A stretch of DNA of 64,000 bases from an uncultured Campylobacter sp. (GCF_947255105.1 NZ_CAMYFP010000002.1:1-64000), one strand, 5' to 3'; shown: positions 8,779 through 18,547, numbered from the stretch's first letter. Translations and numbers: made by a program. Notes: a model not told the origin generated them from the letters alone.

Positions 8779-9603
8779 CTAAAAATGGTGCGGTTTTGGT
8801 GAGATAAACTCTCTTTTTTTCTTTTCTGTTATCTTTGCAAATATTGTAAGTTTAGTCTTGGTTTTTTTGGCAATTTTTTTGACTTTTTTTAGATTTTTTG
8901 GGCAAAAACTAAATAGCAACTCATACTCTTCAGCGCTTAAAAACTGCTCTTTTGTTGGCTTTTTTAGAAATTTAACTCCAACTTTACTCTTTTTTAACAA
9001 TATCTTTAAATCGCTTCCCAAAGAGTCGCTTATATCCATGGCAGAGTTTAGAAAAGGTGCTGCTTTTTGCATAAATTTAGCTCTAATTTTTGGTCTTATA
9101 AACTTAGAAGTAGGCGATATCTTTTTGTTCTTTTGGAGTGATTGGAGATCTTTTTTAACGCTGCCCAAATCCCCACTAAAGGCCACCAAGTCACCAACCT
9201 TTGCGCCGCTTCTAAAGAGTGGTTTTTTGGACTTTGAGATAAGAGTTATGCTTATTGCAATCCTATCGCCGCTAACTGTATCGCCGCCAATAATTGAGAT
9301 TCCCCATTTTTTGGCCTCTTTTTTAAAAGCCAAAGTAAGCTCTTTTATCTCTTTGTTAGTTATATCTTTGGGAAGTTCTAGTCCAAGAAGTGCAAATTTG
9401 GGCTTTGCATTCATAGAGATGGCATCTGAGATATTAACTAGCAGGCTTTTTTGTACGATTTGTTTTAGGTTAAGCCACTCTCTTTTAAAATGTATCTTTT
9501 CAACAAAGAGATCTTTACAATAGACATAGCCTTTATAATATGCACCATCATCGCCATTTAGGCTATTTGCAAACGAAGAGTAGATCTTTTTTTCTCTGTT
9601 CAT
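8779..9603 (-). CDS. thiL: Thiamine-monophosphate kinase
   Basis: Phosphorylates thiamine monophosphate to the active cofactor thiamine diphosphate, using ATP. The N-terminal NGDDGAYY motif (a GDDAA variant, residues 17-24), NISDAISMNAKP, IIGGDTVSG and MDISDSLGSDL are the magnesium- and substrate-binding motifs of the AIR-synthase-like ThiL fold. At 274 residues it is shorter than the ~325 of E. coli ThiL, with a short lysine-rich C-terminus. The ATG starts only 8 bases after a predicted terminator hairpin and has no visible Shine-Dalgarno sequence, which is odd (see findings). Confidence 0.88.
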   Translation of the reverse strand: MNREKKIYSSFANSLNGDDGAYYKGYVYCKDLFVEKIHFKREWLNLKQIVQKSLLVNISDAISMNAKPKFALLGLELPKDITNKEIKELTLAFKKEAKKWGISIIGGDTVSGDRIAISITLISKSKKPLFRSGAKVGDLVAFSGDLGSVKKDLQSLQKNKKISPTSKFIRPKIRAKFMQKAAPFLNSAMDISDSLGSDLKILLKKSKVGVKFLKKPTKEQFLSAEEYELLFSFCPKNLKKVKKIAKKTKTKLTIFAKITEKKKREFISPKPHHF

Positions 9604-9608
9604 TTTAC

Positions 9609-9630
9609 AAAAAGGGGAATCTCACCCCTT
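9609..9630 (-). terminator. Rho-independent terminator after the aldehyde dehydrogenase gene
   Basis: On the minus strand AAGGGG (9630-9625) pairs with CCCCTT (9617-9612) across a 7-base loop and is followed at once by further T residues to 9609. It is correctly placed to end the aldehyde dehydrogenase transcript. It ends only 5 bases before the thiL start codon. Confidence 0.8.
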
Positions 9631-9633
9631 AAA

Positions 9634-11094
9634 TTATTGCTCATAAAATCCACTAGTTTTGCCTGTTAGATCTATCATAATATTTTTTAACTGAGTGTAG
9701 TGCTCAAGTATGATTTTGTGAGTTTCACGTCCAAGACCTGAGTTTTTATAGCCACCAAAAGGAGAGCCAGCAGGAATTTGGTTGTAGGTATTTATCCAAA
9801 CTCTTCCAGTCTCCATAGCTCTTGCTGTGCGAAGTGCCTTTGTGATATCTTTGGTAAATACTCCACCTCCTAGTCCATATTCGCTATCATTTACCATCTT
9901 TATAAGCTCATCTTCGTTTTTAAACTTAATAACAACACCAACTGGACCAAAAATCTCCTCTTGTGCAACTCTCATATCATTTGTTACATCGCTTAGTAAA
10001 GTTGGCTCTATAAAGCTCTCGCCACAACTTGCTCTTTTGCCACCAACTGCCACTTTTGCTCCCTCTTTTTTGCCAATCTCTACATATTCTAAGATCTTGT
10101 CTGCCTGTTTTTTGTTGATTTGGGCACCCATTTGAGTTGTTGGATCTAGCGGATCGCCAACTTTGATCTTTTGAAATTTAGCTACAATTTTCTCCATAAA
10201 TTTATCATAAATGCTCTCCTCTACAAAGATTCTGCTTCCTGCGCAACAAACTTGCCCTTGATTGAACAAAATGCCAAGCTGAACGCCATCTATAGCCTTA
10301 TCTAGGCATGCATCAGCATAGATGATATTTGCACTCTTTCCGCCTAGCTCCAACGTTGATGGAATGATTCTTTTGGCTGCTGCAATACCAACATCTCGCC
10401 CAATCTCAGTAGAGCCTGTAAATGCAAGCTTGTCAATGCCATCGTGGTTGATTATCCACTCTCCTGCCTTGCTTCCTCTGCCTGTTACGACATTGATAAT
10501 TCCCTTTGGAAGAAAGTCTTTTATAAGACGCATAAGCTCTAACACGCTTAAACTAGTCTCGCTTGATGGCTTAAAAACAGTTGTATCACCTGCTGCAATA
10601 ACTGGCGCTAGTTTCCAAGCTGCCATCAAAAATGGAAAGTTCCAAGGGACAATTTGTCCTACAACACCTATTGGCTCTTTTAAAACTATGCTAAGTTGTG
10701 CTTCATTTAAGACATTTGCGCTTCCCTCTTCAGCTTGAATAACGCCTGCAAAATACCTAAAATGTTCCACTGCATAGGGAATATCTATGTTTAGAGTCTC
10801 TCTTATTGGTTTGCCATTGTCCATTGTCTCTACCTTGGCAAGGTGTTTGCTGTTTTGCTCTATAACATCTGCTATTTTTAAAAGTAGTTGTGAGCGAGTA
10901 GAGACTGTTGAGTGCCTGAATTTGTTAAATGCAACTCTTGCGGCTTTTACAGCTCTATCAACATCTTCTTTTGTAGCGTCGGCTATGGTTGAGAGCTTTT
11001 TGCCAGTTGCTGGGTTAAAGACATCTATCGTTGCGCCATCGCTAGAGTCTATAAACTCCCCATCTATGAAAAGACGGTATTTTTCTTTTAACAT
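9634..11094 (-). CDS. NAD(P)-dependent aldehyde dehydrogenase
   Basis: Oxidises an aldehyde to the carboxylic acid with NAD(P). The full-length ALDH fold is present at 486 residues, with VPWNFPF (oxyanion Asn152), FTGSTEIG (Rossmann), LELGGKS (general base Glu249) and FNQGQVCCAGSR, whose catalytic cysteine should be Cys283. The sequence is closest in feel to broad-range acetaldehyde-type ALDHs (AldA/ExaC-like), including the C-terminal NTYNQIPAGSPFGGYKNSG. An AAAGGAGAA ribosome binding site precedes the ATG. It stands alone, divergent from macA, and ends in a clear terminator. The substrate is not deducible. Confidence 0.9.
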   Translation of the reverse strand: MLKEKYRLFIDGEFIDSSDGATIDVFNPATGKKLSTIADATKEDVDRAVKAARVAFNKFRHSTVSTRSQLLLKIADVIEQNSKHLAKVETMDNGKPIRETLNIDIPYAVEHFRYFAGVIQAEEGSANVLNEAQLSIVLKEPIGVVGQIVPWNFPFLMAAWKLAPVIAAGDTTVFKPSSETSLSVLELMRLIKDFLPKGIINVVTGRGSKAGEWIINHDGIDKLAFTGSTEIGRDVGIAAAKRIIPSTLELGGKSANIIYADACLDKAIDGVQLGILFNQGQVCCAGSRIFVEESIYDKFMEKIVAKFQKIKVGDPLDPTTQMGAQINKKQADKILEYVEIGKKEGAKVAVGGKRASCGESFIEPTLLSDVTNDMRVAQEEIFGPVGVVIKFKNEDELIKMVNDSEYGLGGGVFTKDITKALRTARAMETGRVWINTYNQIPAGSPFGGYKNSGLGRETHKIILEHYTQLKNIMIDLTGKTSGFYEQ

Positions 11095-11238
11095 ATATTC
11101 TCCTTTAGTTTAAAATGATTCTCAAATTTTACAGAACAATTTTAAACATTTAAAAACATCTCTTATTGATCCACATTAACACTACATTTGCAAATTTACT
11201 ATACAATCTCGACCATTATGCCCACAAAAAGAGAGTAG

Positions 11239-12390
11239 ATGAAGAAAAAAAGAGTGATTATAGTTCTGTCCATTTTGGTTATTTTGGTTTTGGCCTGTTG
11301 TATTTTTTACTTTTTTAACAAAGATCAAAAGGATATTTACATAACAGCAAAGCCAATAAATGGTGATTTGAGTGTTACAGTTATTGCATCAGGCGAGGTT
11401 ATGGCACAAGACTTAGTTACTGTTGGAGCTGAAGTTAGCGGACAGATAGAAAAGCTCTATGTCTCTTTGGGAGATAGTGTCAAAAAGGGCGATTTGATAG
11501 CAAAAATTGACTCAGAAAAACAGCAAAATGAGCTAGATAAAGTTTTGATGCAACTTAAAATTTACAGAGCAAATTTAGAGCAAAAAAAGATAGCTTTTGA
11601 GATAGCAAAAAAAAGATTTGAACGTGAAGAGAAGCTCTATAAGGCAAAGGCAACATCACTTCAAAGTTTGGAAGATAGCAAAAATGCACTTAGTTTAAGT
11701 ATGGCAAATTTAACTGAGATTGAGGCTAGGATTGAGCAGGCAAACATTGATTTAGATATCGCTAAGAAAAATTTAAGCTATACAAATATTGTCTCTCCGC
11801 TTGATGGTGTCATAGTTTCACTTCCAGTAAAAGAGGGACAGACTCTAAATGCAATGCAGATAGCGCCAAAGATTGCAGAAGTTGCAGATCTCTCGAAAAT
11901 GGAGATAAATTTGGAGATCTCAGAGGCAGATATTCCAAAGATAGCACTTGGAATGGAGGTTGTCTATAAGATATTGGCATTTAATGATGAGAGCAAAAAA
12001 AGCTCTATTTCAAGTATCGATCCAGCACTTTCTACACTTAGCAATGGAGTCTATTCAAGTCAAAATAGAGGCTCAAATAGTGCAGTTTATTACTATGCAA
12101 AGGCCAAAGTTGATAATAGCGATGGGCTTTTAAAGATTGGTATGACAACTGAAAATAGTATCATCATCAATCAATCCAAAAACACACTCTACATCCCAAC
12201 TAGCGCTATTTTTAAGGAGGGCAACTCTACTTTTGTAAAGGTTTTGAAAAATGGAAAAGCCACCAAAAAAGAGGTCAAAGTTGGCATTGCAAATTCGATA
12301 AATAGTGAGATATTGCAGGGATTAAGTAGTGATGATGAGGTCATAATCACTAGCAGTTCTCCATCAAAATTGATAATAAGTGATATCTGA
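11239..12390 (+). CDS. macA: MacA-like periplasmic adaptor (membrane fusion protein)
   Basis: Links the MacB-type inner-membrane ATPase to a TolC-type channel for export of macrolides, peptides or protoporphyrin-like substrates. It has an N-terminal membrane anchor (about residues 5-27), a lipoyl-like domain beginning with EVSGQIEKLYVSLGDSVKKGD, an alpha-helical hairpin (about 95-180, rich in Lys/Glu/Leu), then the second lipoyl half with VVSLPVKEGQTLNAMQ and beta-barrel domains. At 383 residues it is of normal size. The stop overlaps the macB ATG by one base. The divergent region 11095-11238 holds a TATACA-type -10 just upstream. Confidence 0.88.
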   Translation: MKKKRVIIVLSILVILVLACCIFYFFNKDQKDIYITAKPINGDLSVTVIASGEVMAQDLVTVGAEVSGQIEKLYVSLGDSVKKGDLIAKIDSEKQQNELDKVLMQLKIYRANLEQKKIAFEIAKKRFEREEKLYKAKATSLQSLEDSKNALSLSMANLTEIEARIEQANIDLDIAKKNLSYTNIVSPLDGVIVSLPVKEGQTLNAMQIAPKIAEVADLSKMEINLEISEADIPKIALGMEVVYKILAFNDESKKSSISSIDPALSTLSNGVYSSQNRGSNSAVYYYAKAKVDNSDGLLKIGMTTENSIIINQSKNTLYIPTSAIFKEGNSTFVKVLKNGKATKKEVKVGIANSINSEILQGLSSDDEVIITSSSPSKLIISDI

Positions 12391-14342
12391 TGGCACTACT
12401 TGAGCTAAGAGATATCAACAAGAAATTTAACATCTCTTCAAATGAGATTCATGTTTTAAAAGATATAAATTTAACCATACAAAAAGGCGAGTTTGTAGCA
12501 ATTATCGGGCAGTCTGGCTCTGGCAAATCAACACTTATGAATATCATTGGCTCACTAGATAGCCCAAGTAGTGGAGAGTATTTTATAGATGGCAAGGAGG
12601 TTGGCACCTATGATAGCGATAAAAAGGCTGAGCTTAGAAACAAAACATTTGGCTTTGTTTTTCAACGCTACAATCTCATATCATCACTCAACATCTTACA
12701 AAATGTAACATTAGCCTCCATTTACAAAGGCGATGACAGAGAGACTCGCCAAAAAAATGCTACCAAAATCCTAACAAATTTGGGACTAAAAGATAAGTTA
12801 CTAAACTACCCAAACACACTAAGTGGTGGACAGCAACAACGTGTAAGTATCGCAAGAGCTTTGATAAATGGTGCCAAGATAATTTTAGCAGATGAGCCAA
12901 CAGGAGCGCTTGATAGTGCAAGCGGAGAGATGGTTATGGAGATTTTAAAAGAGCTACACTCTTTGGGTCGCACAATCATCTTAGTAACGCACGATCCCAA
13001 AATTGCCTCCTATGCAGAAAGAATTGTTGAGATAAAGGATGGAGAAATACTTAAAGATAGCCCAAATACCAAGCCCTTTACAAAAAGAGAGATAACAAAG
13101 AGCAATGAGATAGAAGTTACTAGAGAGCCTAAAAGATCGTCACTTCTAAAAGACCGCTTTATGGAGTCTTTTAAGATGTCTATTAGCTCAATTATCTCGC
13201 ACAAACTTCGCTCTGCCTTAACTATGCTTGGTATCATCATAGGAATTGCCTCAGTTATCTGTGTCGTTGCTATTGGCAAGGGGGCGCAAGAGGAAATTAT
13301 CTCTTCTATTAGAGCAATTGGCAGCAACACCATCACTATCTTTCCAGGGCGTGGTTTTGGCGATATGAGATCTGGTAGAGTAAATTCACTTAGACTTGAT
13401 GATGCACTTTTTCTATCGACTCAAAGCTATCTTGACTACTCTACGCCCAACACCCAAACAAGCGGCACTATAACCTATGCCAACAAAACTTTAAATGCCT
13501 ATTTAAGAGGTGGCGGGATACATAGCTTAAAGATTAATGGAGAAGAGATAGCGGTGGGGCGAAGCTTTAATGAAGATGATATCAAAAACTCAAGCTCAGT
13601 TGTAGTTATCGACGACAACACAAAAAACGAGCTTTTTAAAGAGCAAGATCCAATCGGCAAGATAGTCTTTTTTAATAAACGAGCGATGGTTGTAGTTGGA
13701 GTTTTGAAAAAAAGTGAGTTTGGCGGTTTTGGTGCAGAGCTTTTAAATTTATATGCTCCCTACTCAACAGTTATCAACAAAATTACAGGCGATAGGCAGA
13801 TACGCTCAATTACTGTAAAGGTCAAAGATGAGGTCAATGCCCAACTTGCAGAGATCAAACTAACAGAGCAACTAACGGCACTTCATGGCAAAAAAGACTT
13901 TTTTACTAGAAATAGCGACACCATAAAACAGGCTGTTGAAAGCACCATAGGCACTATGCAGCTCTTTATCTCATCAATTGCTATCATCTCACTTTTGGTT
14001 GGTGGAATTGGCGTTATGAATATTATGCTTGTAACTGTTACTGAAAGAACCAAAGAGATAGGCATTAGAATGGCAATTGGCGCCAAAAAAAGAGATATTT
14101 TATTGCAATTTTTGTTAGAGGCGATACTTTTATGTCTAATAGGCTGTATTTTTGGGCTTTTGGTCAGTTTTATAATCTTTTTTATCTTTAATTCAATAAG
14201 CAGCGATTTTTCGATGATACTTACCATTCCACCGATGATTTTGGCACTTTTTGCCTCTAGTTTTATAGGTATAATTTTTGGTTTTCTGCCTGCAAGAAAT
14301 GCAAGCAACCTAAACCCAATAGAAGCGCTTATTCAGGAGTGA
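12390..14342 (+). CDS. macB: MacB-like ABC transporter (ATPase fused to FtsX-type permease)
   Basis: The ATP-driven mechanotransmission component of a MacAB-TolC pump. The N-terminal ATPase has Walker A GQSGSGKST (40-48), the Q-loop VFQRYNL, signature LSGGQQQRVSIARAL and Walker B IILADEPTGALD with the following H-loop VTHD. A linker leads to the first membrane helix near residue 272, a large periplasmic domain (about 300-520), and three C-terminal helices with the FtsX-type segment GGIGVMNIMLVTVTERTKEIG. The length of 650 is standard. It overlaps macA and the downstream outer-membrane gene, giving a three-gene operon. Confidence 0.93.
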   Translation: MALLELRDINKKFNISSNEIHVLKDINLTIQKGEFVAIIGQSGSGKSTLMNIIGSLDSPSSGEYFIDGKEVGTYDSDKKAELRNKTFGFVFQRYNLISSLNILQNVTLASIYKGDDRETRQKNATKILTNLGLKDKLLNYPNTLSGGQQQRVSIARALINGAKIILADEPTGALDSASGEMVMEILKELHSLGRTIILVTHDPKIASYAERIVEIKDGEILKDSPNTKPFTKREITKSNEIEVTREPKRSSLLKDRFMESFKMSISSIISHKLRSALTMLGIIIGIASVICVVAIGKGAQEEIISSIRAIGSNTITIFPGRGFGDMRSGRVNSLRLDDALFLSTQSYLDYSTPNTQTSGTITYANKTLNAYLRGGGIHSLKINGEEIAVGRSFNEDDIKNSSSVVVIDDNTKNELFKEQDPIGKIVFFNKRAMVVVGVLKKSEFGGFGAELLNLYAPYSTVINKITGDRQIRSITVKVKDEVNAQLAEIKLTEQLTALHGKKDFFTRNSDTIKQAVESTIGTMQLFISSIAIISLLVGGIGVMNIMLVTVTERTKEIGIRMAIGAKKRDILLQFLLEAILLCLIGCIFGLLVSFIIFFIFNSISSDFSMILTIPPMILALFASSFIGIIFGFLPARNASNLNPIEALIQE

Positions 14343-14344
14343 CG

Positions 14345-15664
14345 ATGAAAAAAATAGCTCTTTTTTTAACTCTGATTTTCTTAATTGGATGTGCCAACAA
14401 AGGCGATGTTGATAGCTACAAACCGCTTTCTACCAAAGAGAGCAGCTCAAAGATAACGTGGTATGAAAAGCTAGGCAGTAGCGAGCTTAATAGCTTAGTA
14501 GAAAAGGCACTTCTTAACAATAATGAGATAAAAAAGGCCCTTTTCAATATAGAGAGCTCCTATGCAAAAGTTGGCATTGAGAGTGCAAACAAACTTCCAA
14601 CTCTAAGTGCAAATTATAGTGCGCAAACTAGTAGAGATATTACTAAAAGTGGCAACTTTAAGGAAAATTACTCTTTTAGCTTAAATTTGAGCTACGAGAT
14701 AGATCTCTTTGCAAAGATAAAAAACCAAACCGCCTCCGCTTCAAGTGAGCTAAAAGCTACCATTTTTGATCTGCAAGATTTAAGAGCTTTTATAGTTTCA
14801 AAAGTTACGCAAAGTTACTTAAGCCTTGTTTTTTTAAACTACAAAGATAAAGTGCTTAGACAAAACTTACAAAACTATGAGAAGATAGAGAGAATTCAAA
14901 CTCTTAAGTTTAGCGAGGGCAATATAGACAACTTAGCGCTACTTGCAAGCCATCAAAAGCTTTTGGCACTACAAAATGAGCTACTTGCCAACAAAAACGA
15001 GATTGCCAAAAGCAAAGAGGCACTTTTTAAGCTAATTGGCGAAGAGGTGGAGTTGGATTTGAGTTTAAATTTGGAAAGTGTCCATTTTTTGGAGCCAAAT
15101 TTATCTATAAATTTATCATCTTTGCAAAATAGAGCCGACATCAAAGCCGTCATTGAGCGTCTAAACTCAAGCTTTTATGGATATAGGGCATCTAAGGGTG
15201 AGTTTTTTCCAAATATCACCATAATGGGCGCACTTAATTCAAATAGCGATGAGTTTAAAGATAGTTTTGGGTTGGATTTTTTAAGTGGAGTTTTTAGGCT
15301 AAATTTGCCATTTCTTGACTACAAAAGGGTAAAAAATAGAGTAAAAGTTGGCGAAGTTGCCTTTAAGCAGGCAAAAAATGGGTATGAAAAGGCACTTTTT
15401 GAAGCCTTAATTGAGATGAAGTTTTTAAAATCTCAAGATGAAGTTGGTAAAAAACTCTATAAAAACTCTCTTATATCTTTGCAAAACAGCAACAAAGAGC
15501 TCAATGGGTACAAAAGAAGACATGAGAGTGGAAAGTCCCAGCCAGTGGAGTATTTGGAGGCACTAAATAAAAACTCTTTAGACAAATTATCAACTCTTAG
15601 TGCCAAGATGAATGCTTTGGGATATGAGATTTTGCTTATAAAAGCTAGCGGTAAGTTGGATTAG
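14345..15664 (+). CDS. TolC-family outer-membrane efflux lipoprotein
   Basis: The outer-membrane exit duct of the MacAB-type pump. I place the start at ATG 14345, which has AGGAG five bases upstream, rather than at the GTG at 14339 that overlaps the macB stop. The product begins MKKIALFLTLIFLIGC, a lipobox with the lipidated cysteine at Cys16, as in NodT/CusC/OprM-type channels. The rest shows the two repeated long-helix segments of the family, with repeats around WYEKLGSSELNSLVEKAL and, near the C-terminus, GKSQPVEYLEALN. Its 3' end overlaps cmoB on the other strand by 4 bases. Confidence 0.88.
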   Translation: MKKIALFLTLIFLIGCANKGDVDSYKPLSTKESSSKITWYEKLGSSELNSLVEKALLNNNEIKKALFNIESSYAKVGIESANKLPTLSANYSAQTSRDITKSGNFKENYSFSLNLSYEIDLFAKIKNQTASASSELKATIFDLQDLRAFIVSKVTQSYLSLVFLNYKDKVLRQNLQNYEKIERIQTLKFSEGNIDNLALLASHQKLLALQNELLANKNEIAKSKEALFKLIGEEVELDLSLNLESVHFLEPNLSINLSSLQNRADIKAVIERLNSSFYGYRASKGEFFPNITIMGALNSNSDEFKDSFGLDFLSGVFRLNLPFLDYKRVKNRVKVGEVAFKQAKNGYEKALFEALIEMKFLKSQDEVGKKLYKNSLISLQNSNKELNGYKRRHESGKSQPVEYLEALNKNSLDKLSTLSAKMNALGYEILLIKASGKLD

Positions 15665-16557
15665 AGCTCCACTCTTATATAGACTCTTTTTGGCGCTGGA
15701 TAGCCCTCAATTGTCTTTGTGCTATCATTTGGATCTAAAAAATCCCCCAAGCTCTCCCCCTCTATCCACTCAGTTTTTCTCTGCTCACTGCTCTTTGTTT
15801 TATTTGTAGCAAGGACTTCAAACTCTCTAAATTTCGCCCGCTCACACCAATTTTGCAAAGCTTTGATAGTTGGGATAAAATAGACATTTGACATTTTTGC
15901 ATAGCTGTTTTTGGGAGTTAGTGCAAACTCGCCCTCCATATCCAAATAGATACTATCTAAAAAAAGCTCACCACCGGGAGCTAGCGAGCTTTTAAGCTCT
16001 TTTAGCATTGCTACAGGATCACCTCTATGATAGATCACACCAAGGCAAAAAAGAGTGTCAAATTTAAGCTTCATATCAGGCAGTTGTGAAACTCCAAGTA
16101 GCCTAAAATCAATGCCACTTTTTATAAATTTATCCAAAAACAAAAATTGCAAATAGGGTCTTATACAAGGGTCAAAGCCAACCACTCTCTTTGGTTTTTG
16201 CTCTAGCATTCTAAAGAGATAGTAGCCATTATTGCAGCCAATATCACCAACAATTTTATCTTTCAAATTTAAGTGTGGCTGTAAAATGTTATATTTTATA
16301 AAACTTTGCCACTCACTATCTATAAATAGTGAATTCAGCTCAAATGGACCTTTTCGCCAAGGTTTGAGAGCCTTTGCGATTGATAAAACCTCTTTTTCAT
16401 CGCCACTATATTTAAGTCTGATAACATCTCCAAGCTCTACATTTTTAGCTTCAACTTTCAAATTTAAAATCATCTCATAAATATTTTTGTAGAGATTTAA
16501 CTCTAAGGCTTTTAAATTTCTATTTTCTATCTCTTTTATATCCATAGATTTATCCAT
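15661..16557 (-). CDS. cmoB: tRNA U34 carboxymethyltransferase CmoB
   Basis: Transfers a carboxymethyl group from carboxy-SAM to 5-hydroxyuridine 34 in tRNA, giving the cmo5U wobble modification. Family features are the WRKGPFELN-x-LFIDSEW segment, GDIGCNNGYYLFRML (the SAM-fold glycine motif), a FDTLFCLGVIYHRGDP block and the C-terminal GYPAPKRVYI. A GTG at 16578 would lie within the apparent TATAGT promoter, so ATG 16557 is preferred; 16545 is also possible. No strong ribosome binding site is visible for any of them. cmoA is not in the window. Confidence 0.85.
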   Translation of the reverse strand: MDKSMDIKEIENRNLKALELNLYKNIYEMILNLKVEAKNVELGDVIRLKYSGDEKEVLSIAKALKPWRKGPFELNSLFIDSEWQSFIKYNILQPHLNLKDKIVGDIGCNNGYYLFRMLEQKPKRVVGFDPCIRPYLQFLFLDKFIKSGIDFRLLGVSQLPDMKLKFDTLFCLGVIYHRGDPVAMLKELKSSLAPGGELFLDSIYLDMEGEFALTPKNSYAKMSNVYFIPTIKALQNWCERAKFREFEVLATNKTKSSEQRKTEWIEGESLGDFLDPNDSTKTIEGYPAPKRVYIRVEL

Positions 16558-16604
16558 TTTTTTAATTTTTCGATACACTATAACACAAAAACAAAAGGAT
16601 TGAA

Positions 16605-17879
16605 ATGCAAAATCAAAATGTAATTAAAACATTTAAGCAGATTTGTCAAATTCCGCATTGTAGCTATCATACAGAGAAGTTGGGAGACTTTTTGATAGCT
16701 CTTCTAAAAGAGCTTGGTTGTGAGGTAAGTGTCGATGAAGAGAGAAATATCTACGCCTATAAAGGCAGGCCAAAACTCTGTTTGCAAGCACATTATGATA
16801 TGGTTTGTGTTGGCGATGCACCAAAGATAGATGTTGTAGAAAAAGATGGCTTTCTCTTTGCCAAAAACTCAACTCTAGGGGCTGATGATGGCATAGGCGT
16901 TGCGATTGCTTTGGAGATGTTAAGAGAGTTTGGTGACTTGGAGGTTATTTTTACAAACAACGAAGAGGTTGGTTTGATGGGCGCTAGTAATTGCAACTTC
17001 AAAACTAAGAGCAAAAAACTTTTAAATTTGGATAGTGAGAGCGATGATAGTGTCATTGTTGGGTGCGCTGGTGGCGTTGATATAATGCTTCATGCAAATT
17101 TCAAAAGCAAAAAAGAAAAGCTATTTTTCTATGAAATTTCGCTAAGTGGCTTGCCTGGTGGTCATAGCGGACTAGATATCACCAAAAACAGACCAAATGC
17201 CATAAAAGAGTTGGCTAAATTTATCTATCAAAATAGAGGTTATGTTGCCAAATTTAGCGGTGGTGAGCGCAGAAATTCCATTCCAGTAGGAGCTGTTGCG
17301 ATAGTTGGTTTTGAAAAAGAGTTGAAAGAAAATAGCAAATATCAAATCAAAGCTTTGGGATTAAAAGATGATGAAGTTTTGGATGATGATTTTAGACTTT
17401 TGAAATTTATCTGCACCTTTGCACAGGGCGTTAGAAGCTATGATGAAAGTGTTGGAAGTGCGCAAGATAGTATAAATTTATCTGTTCTAAATGCAACTAC
17501 CAAAGAGGTTTCAATACAACTTTTTCCAAGATCTATGAGCAAAGAGGGGTTAGAAAATACCAAATTTGAAACAGAGCTTTTGGCAGAAACTTTTGGCTTT
17601 AAGACTACATTTGCCAACCAGACTCCGCCTTGGCAACCTATTTTAAACGACTTTAGCCATATTGTTTTAGATGAGTTTGCAAAGATAAAAAAAGATGTCA
17701 AATTTGAGGCGGTTCATGCAGGGCTTGAGTGTGGGATTTTGATGGAAAAAGATAAAGAACTTCACTCTTGCTCCATTGGACCAAATATCTATGGACCGCA
17801 CAGTATCAACGAAAAGGTAGAGTTAGCCTCTGTTGCCCTTATAACCGATGTTGTAAGAGCAATTATTAAGAGAGTTTAA
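16605..17879 (+). CDS. pepD: Aminoacyl-histidine dipeptidase (M20 family, PepD)
   Basis: A cytoplasmic zinc metallopeptidase that hydrolyses dipeptides such as Xaa-His. Metal-binding and catalytic residues of the M20 clan are recognisable: H63 and D65 in LQAHYDMV, D94 in GADDGIG, and E120-E121 in NNEEVG. A central dimerisation domain contains LSGLPGGHSGLDI, and the C-terminal AVHAGLECGIL motif supplies another ligand glutamate. At 424 residues it is a little shorter than E. coli PepD (485). AAAAGGA precedes the ATG. It converges on nth with a 14-base overlap. Confidence 0.88.
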   Translation: MQNQNVIKTFKQICQIPHCSYHTEKLGDFLIALLKELGCEVSVDEERNIYAYKGRPKLCLQAHYDMVCVGDAPKIDVVEKDGFLFAKNSTLGADDGIGVAIALEMLREFGDLEVIFTNNEEVGLMGASNCNFKTKSKKLLNLDSESDDSVIVGCAGGVDIMLHANFKSKKEKLFFYEISLSGLPGGHSGLDITKNRPNAIKELAKFIYQNRGYVAKFSGGERRNSIPVGAVAIVGFEKELKENSKYQIKALGLKDDEVLDDDFRLLKFICTFAQGVRSYDESVGSAQDSINLSVLNATTKEVSIQLFPRSMSKEGLENTKFETELLAETFGFKTTFANQTPPWQPILNDFSHIVLDEFAKIKKDVKFEAVHAGLECGILMEKDKELHSCSIGPNIYGPHSINEKVELASVALITDVVRAIIKRV

Positions 17880-18504
17880 CTTTGTCTTTTGAGTTGCAAA
17901 GATTGTATAAAAAGCACTCTTTGCAATTTGGCTTAACTGCTTTACAAGTATATCTTCCAAATAACACCATTGCTTGATGAAGGTAGTTAAGCTCAGTTTT
18001 AAAAGCTTTTACTAGGTCGATTTCAGTAAGCTCTGGAGTTTTTGCTTTGCTTAAATCAAGCCTATGCGAAACTCTAAAGACATGAGTATCTACAGCCATT
18101 AAGTTGGCATTTGCATACTCTATAAGCACGACATTTGCCGTCTTTTGACCGACACCGGCAAGGCTCATTAGCTCTTTTTGAGTAAGTGGGATTTTGCCAC
18201 CAAAATCATCTCTAACTTTTTTTGCCATTTCTATCAAATTTATGGCTTTATTGTTATAAAAACTACAGGAGTTTATGATAAGTTTTAGCGAGTTTAACTT
18301 AGCTTTTGAAAGAGTTTCTATATCTGGATAAGCGCTAAATAGCGACGGAGTGATTAGATTTACTCTTTTGTCAGTGCATTGTGCTGAGAGCATCACACTT
18401 ACTAAAAGCTCATATAAATTCTTAAAATTTAACTCAGTAGCCGGTTTGTCATAGTGGCTTAAAAAAAGCTCTTTGATTTTTTCTATCTCTTTTTTAGTTC
18501 TCAT
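17866..18504 (-). CDS. nth: Endonuclease III (DNA glycosylase/AP lyase)
   Basis: Base-excision repair enzyme that removes oxidised pyrimidines and nicks AP sites. The helix-hairpin-helix LAGVGQKTANVVL carries the catalytic Lys121, and Asp139 lies in AVDTHVFR. The [4Fe-4S] cluster loop has cysteines 187, 194, 197 and 203 in the Nth spacing C-x6-C-x2-C-x5-C. The length of 212 is normal. The 3' end overlaps pepD convergently. Confidence 0.94.
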   Translation of the reverse strand: MRTKKEIEKIKELFLSHYDKPATELNFKNLYELLVSVMLSAQCTDKRVNLITPSLFSAYPDIETLSKAKLNSLKLIINSCSFYNNKAINLIEMAKKVRDDFGGKIPLTQKELMSLAGVGQKTANVVLIEYANANLMAVDTHVFRVSHRLDLSKAKTPELTEIDLVKAFKTELNYLHQAMVLFGRYTCKAVKPNCKECFLYNLCNSKDKVKLS

Positions 18505-18547
18505 AAAAACAATTTTACTATAGATTTATGAATTTATAAATTTAAGA

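Noticed and set aside
11095..11238. A Fur-box-like sequence (AAATGATTCTCAAAT) and an ATTTGCAAAT palindrome between the aldehyde dehydrogenase and macA.
   Set aside because: Match to the Fur consensus is partial and AT-rich chance matches are common; I cannot support it as an operator.
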